Assembly (NCBI GenBank): GCA_012523355.1 | Contig: JAAYIR010000163.1 | Coordinates: 1 to 41,120, forward strand | Source: a candidate division WS1 bacterium | Lineage (GTDB): Bacteria; Armatimonadota; Zipacnadia; Zipacnadales; Zipacnadaceae | DNA length: 41,120 nucleotides | Direction of reading: 5' to 3' | Shown: one piece after another, positions 40,863-41,120 of the stretch | How the letters are laid out: each line of letters begins with the position of its first letter | How positions within the stretch are numbered: position 1 is the stretch's first letter | Made by a program: the position numbers and the translations under genes | The notes under the pieces: model-generated | The model's database searches: none | What the model saw: the letters and a program-made list of their open reading frames with translations, nothing else | What the model was told of the DNA's origin: nothing

Positions 40863-40892
40863 ATTATACGTGGCGGAGAGCAGGCGTGTCAA
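40863..40892 (-). promoter_or_regulatory. consensus promoter of pyrF
   Basis: On the minus strand: TTGACA (40892-40887), an 18-base spacer, TATAAT (40868-40863). Both hexamers are perfect. The predicted start near 40856 leaves a leader of about 60 bases with a hairpin and an AGGAGG ribosome binding site. Confidence 0.82.
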
Positions 40893-41002
40893 AGCCGCCT
40901 GGGACCTTGGGTCTGGCCCCGCAAAGTCCGTGACCGGAGCGTCGGAGCCGTGGTAGGCGAAGAGGTGGGTGAAGGCGCGGGCGAGGAGGCCTCACCCCCC
41001 GG

Positions 41003-41048
41003 CCCCCTCTCCCCGCGTCCTCGCCGCGCTCGTCCTGGGGAGAGGGGG
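41003..41048. repeat. long inverted repeat, intergenic
   Basis: CCCCCTCTCCCC (41003-41014) and GGGGAGAGGGGG (41037-41048) are perfect 12-base reverse complements around a 22-base interval. This region, 40893-41120, holds no ORF I can support and no promoter-like motif facing the right edge. Confidence 0.6.
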
Positions 41049-41076
41049 AGTGGATTCGCGGAATTGGGCCGGCCTC

Positions 41077-41097
41077 CTGACGCGCAGGGCGCGTCAG
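41077..41097. repeat. short palindrome with 9-bp stem
   Basis: CTGACGCGC, AGG, GCGCGTCAG: a perfect 9-bp stem with a 3-base loop, the same stem/loop size class as the internal hairpins of the MITE-like element. It lies just past the larger inverted repeat at the window edge. Confidence 0.55.
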
Positions 41098-41120
41098 TCG
41101 TGCGGCCCCTCCAGTGGGGA

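Noticed and set aside
1-41120. CRISPR arrays, prophage or conjugation genes, rRNA
   Set aside because: No regularly spaced direct repeats, no integrase, capsid, relaxase or transposase ORF and no rRNA-like sequence were seen on either strand.

Overview
This window is GC-rich bacterial chromosome, densely coded, and carries no phage, conjugation or CRISPR machinery. The core genes (uvrB, der, plsY, gpsA, pyrB, pyrF, a HU gene, gcvH) are ordinary bacterial housekeeping genes. Promoters resembling the sigma-70 consensus are easy to find. The lineage cannot be fixed by eye. Many secreted proteins, a GH26-type glycosidase, a CBM9-like protein, DUF5666-like proteins and a prepilin-like C-terminus with a degenerate H-x9-DG motif fit Armatimonadota or a neighbouring lineage (inference, low to moderate confidence).

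Layout. 1-2775 (-): three secreted or membrane-anchored Gly/Pro/Ala-rich proteins; the last runs off the left edge and is missing from the ORF track. 2959-4947 (-): uvrB. 5078-12439 (+): secreted acetolactate decarboxylase, CapA-like lipoprotein plus a SurA/PrsA-like protein, a fused GlcD-GlcE glycolate oxidase subunit overlapping glcF, and a Gly/Pro-rich TPR lipoprotein. 12474-17990: MtnX-like HAD phosphatase (-), an adaptor-like protein fused to a Cys/His hydrolase-like domain (+), a GH26-type glycosidase (-) and an aldo/keto reductase (+). 18006-25371 (-): a long co-directional run of ACT-domain protein, HAD-IIA phosphatase, MTA/MTI phosphorylase-like enzyme, CBM9-like protein, MgtC-like protein, EamA transporter, lipoate ligase family protein, gcvH and a homocysteine S-methyltransferase. 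25557-26528 (+): a URO-D-family methyltransferase-like protein. 26613-27827 (-): rmuC. 28046-30118 (+): a thioredoxin-centred cluster ending in a MITE-like element. 30259-33238 (-): a tautomerase and two paralogues sharing an unrecognised Cys2/His2 motif, one with an FHA domain. 33531-34787 (-): class-III aminotransferase. 34980-40795 (-): tRNA-Pro(GGG), HU, gpsA, plsY, der, pyrB, pyrF. The right edge carries palindromic intergenic repeats.

Several genes work together: GlcDE with GlcF (glycolate oxidation), GcvH with the lipoate ligase family protein (lipoylated H protein), GpsA with PlsY (glycerol-3-phosphate supply and first acylation), PyrB with PyrF (pyrimidines), and possibly the MtnX-like phosphatase with the MTA/MTI phosphorylase (methylthio-purine salvage).

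Three observations stand out. (1) At uvrB, the GH26 gene and the adaptor/hydrolase gene, a good promoter sits so close to the start codon that the mRNA should be leaderless. (2) Two neighbouring paralogues share the spacing C-x2-C-x5-H-x3-H and a second conserved C-terminal domain, separated by acidic/proline-rich linkers. (3) The 680-residue protein at 13293 joins two lipoyl-like halves and a coiled coil to a C-terminal Cys/His hydrolase-like domain.
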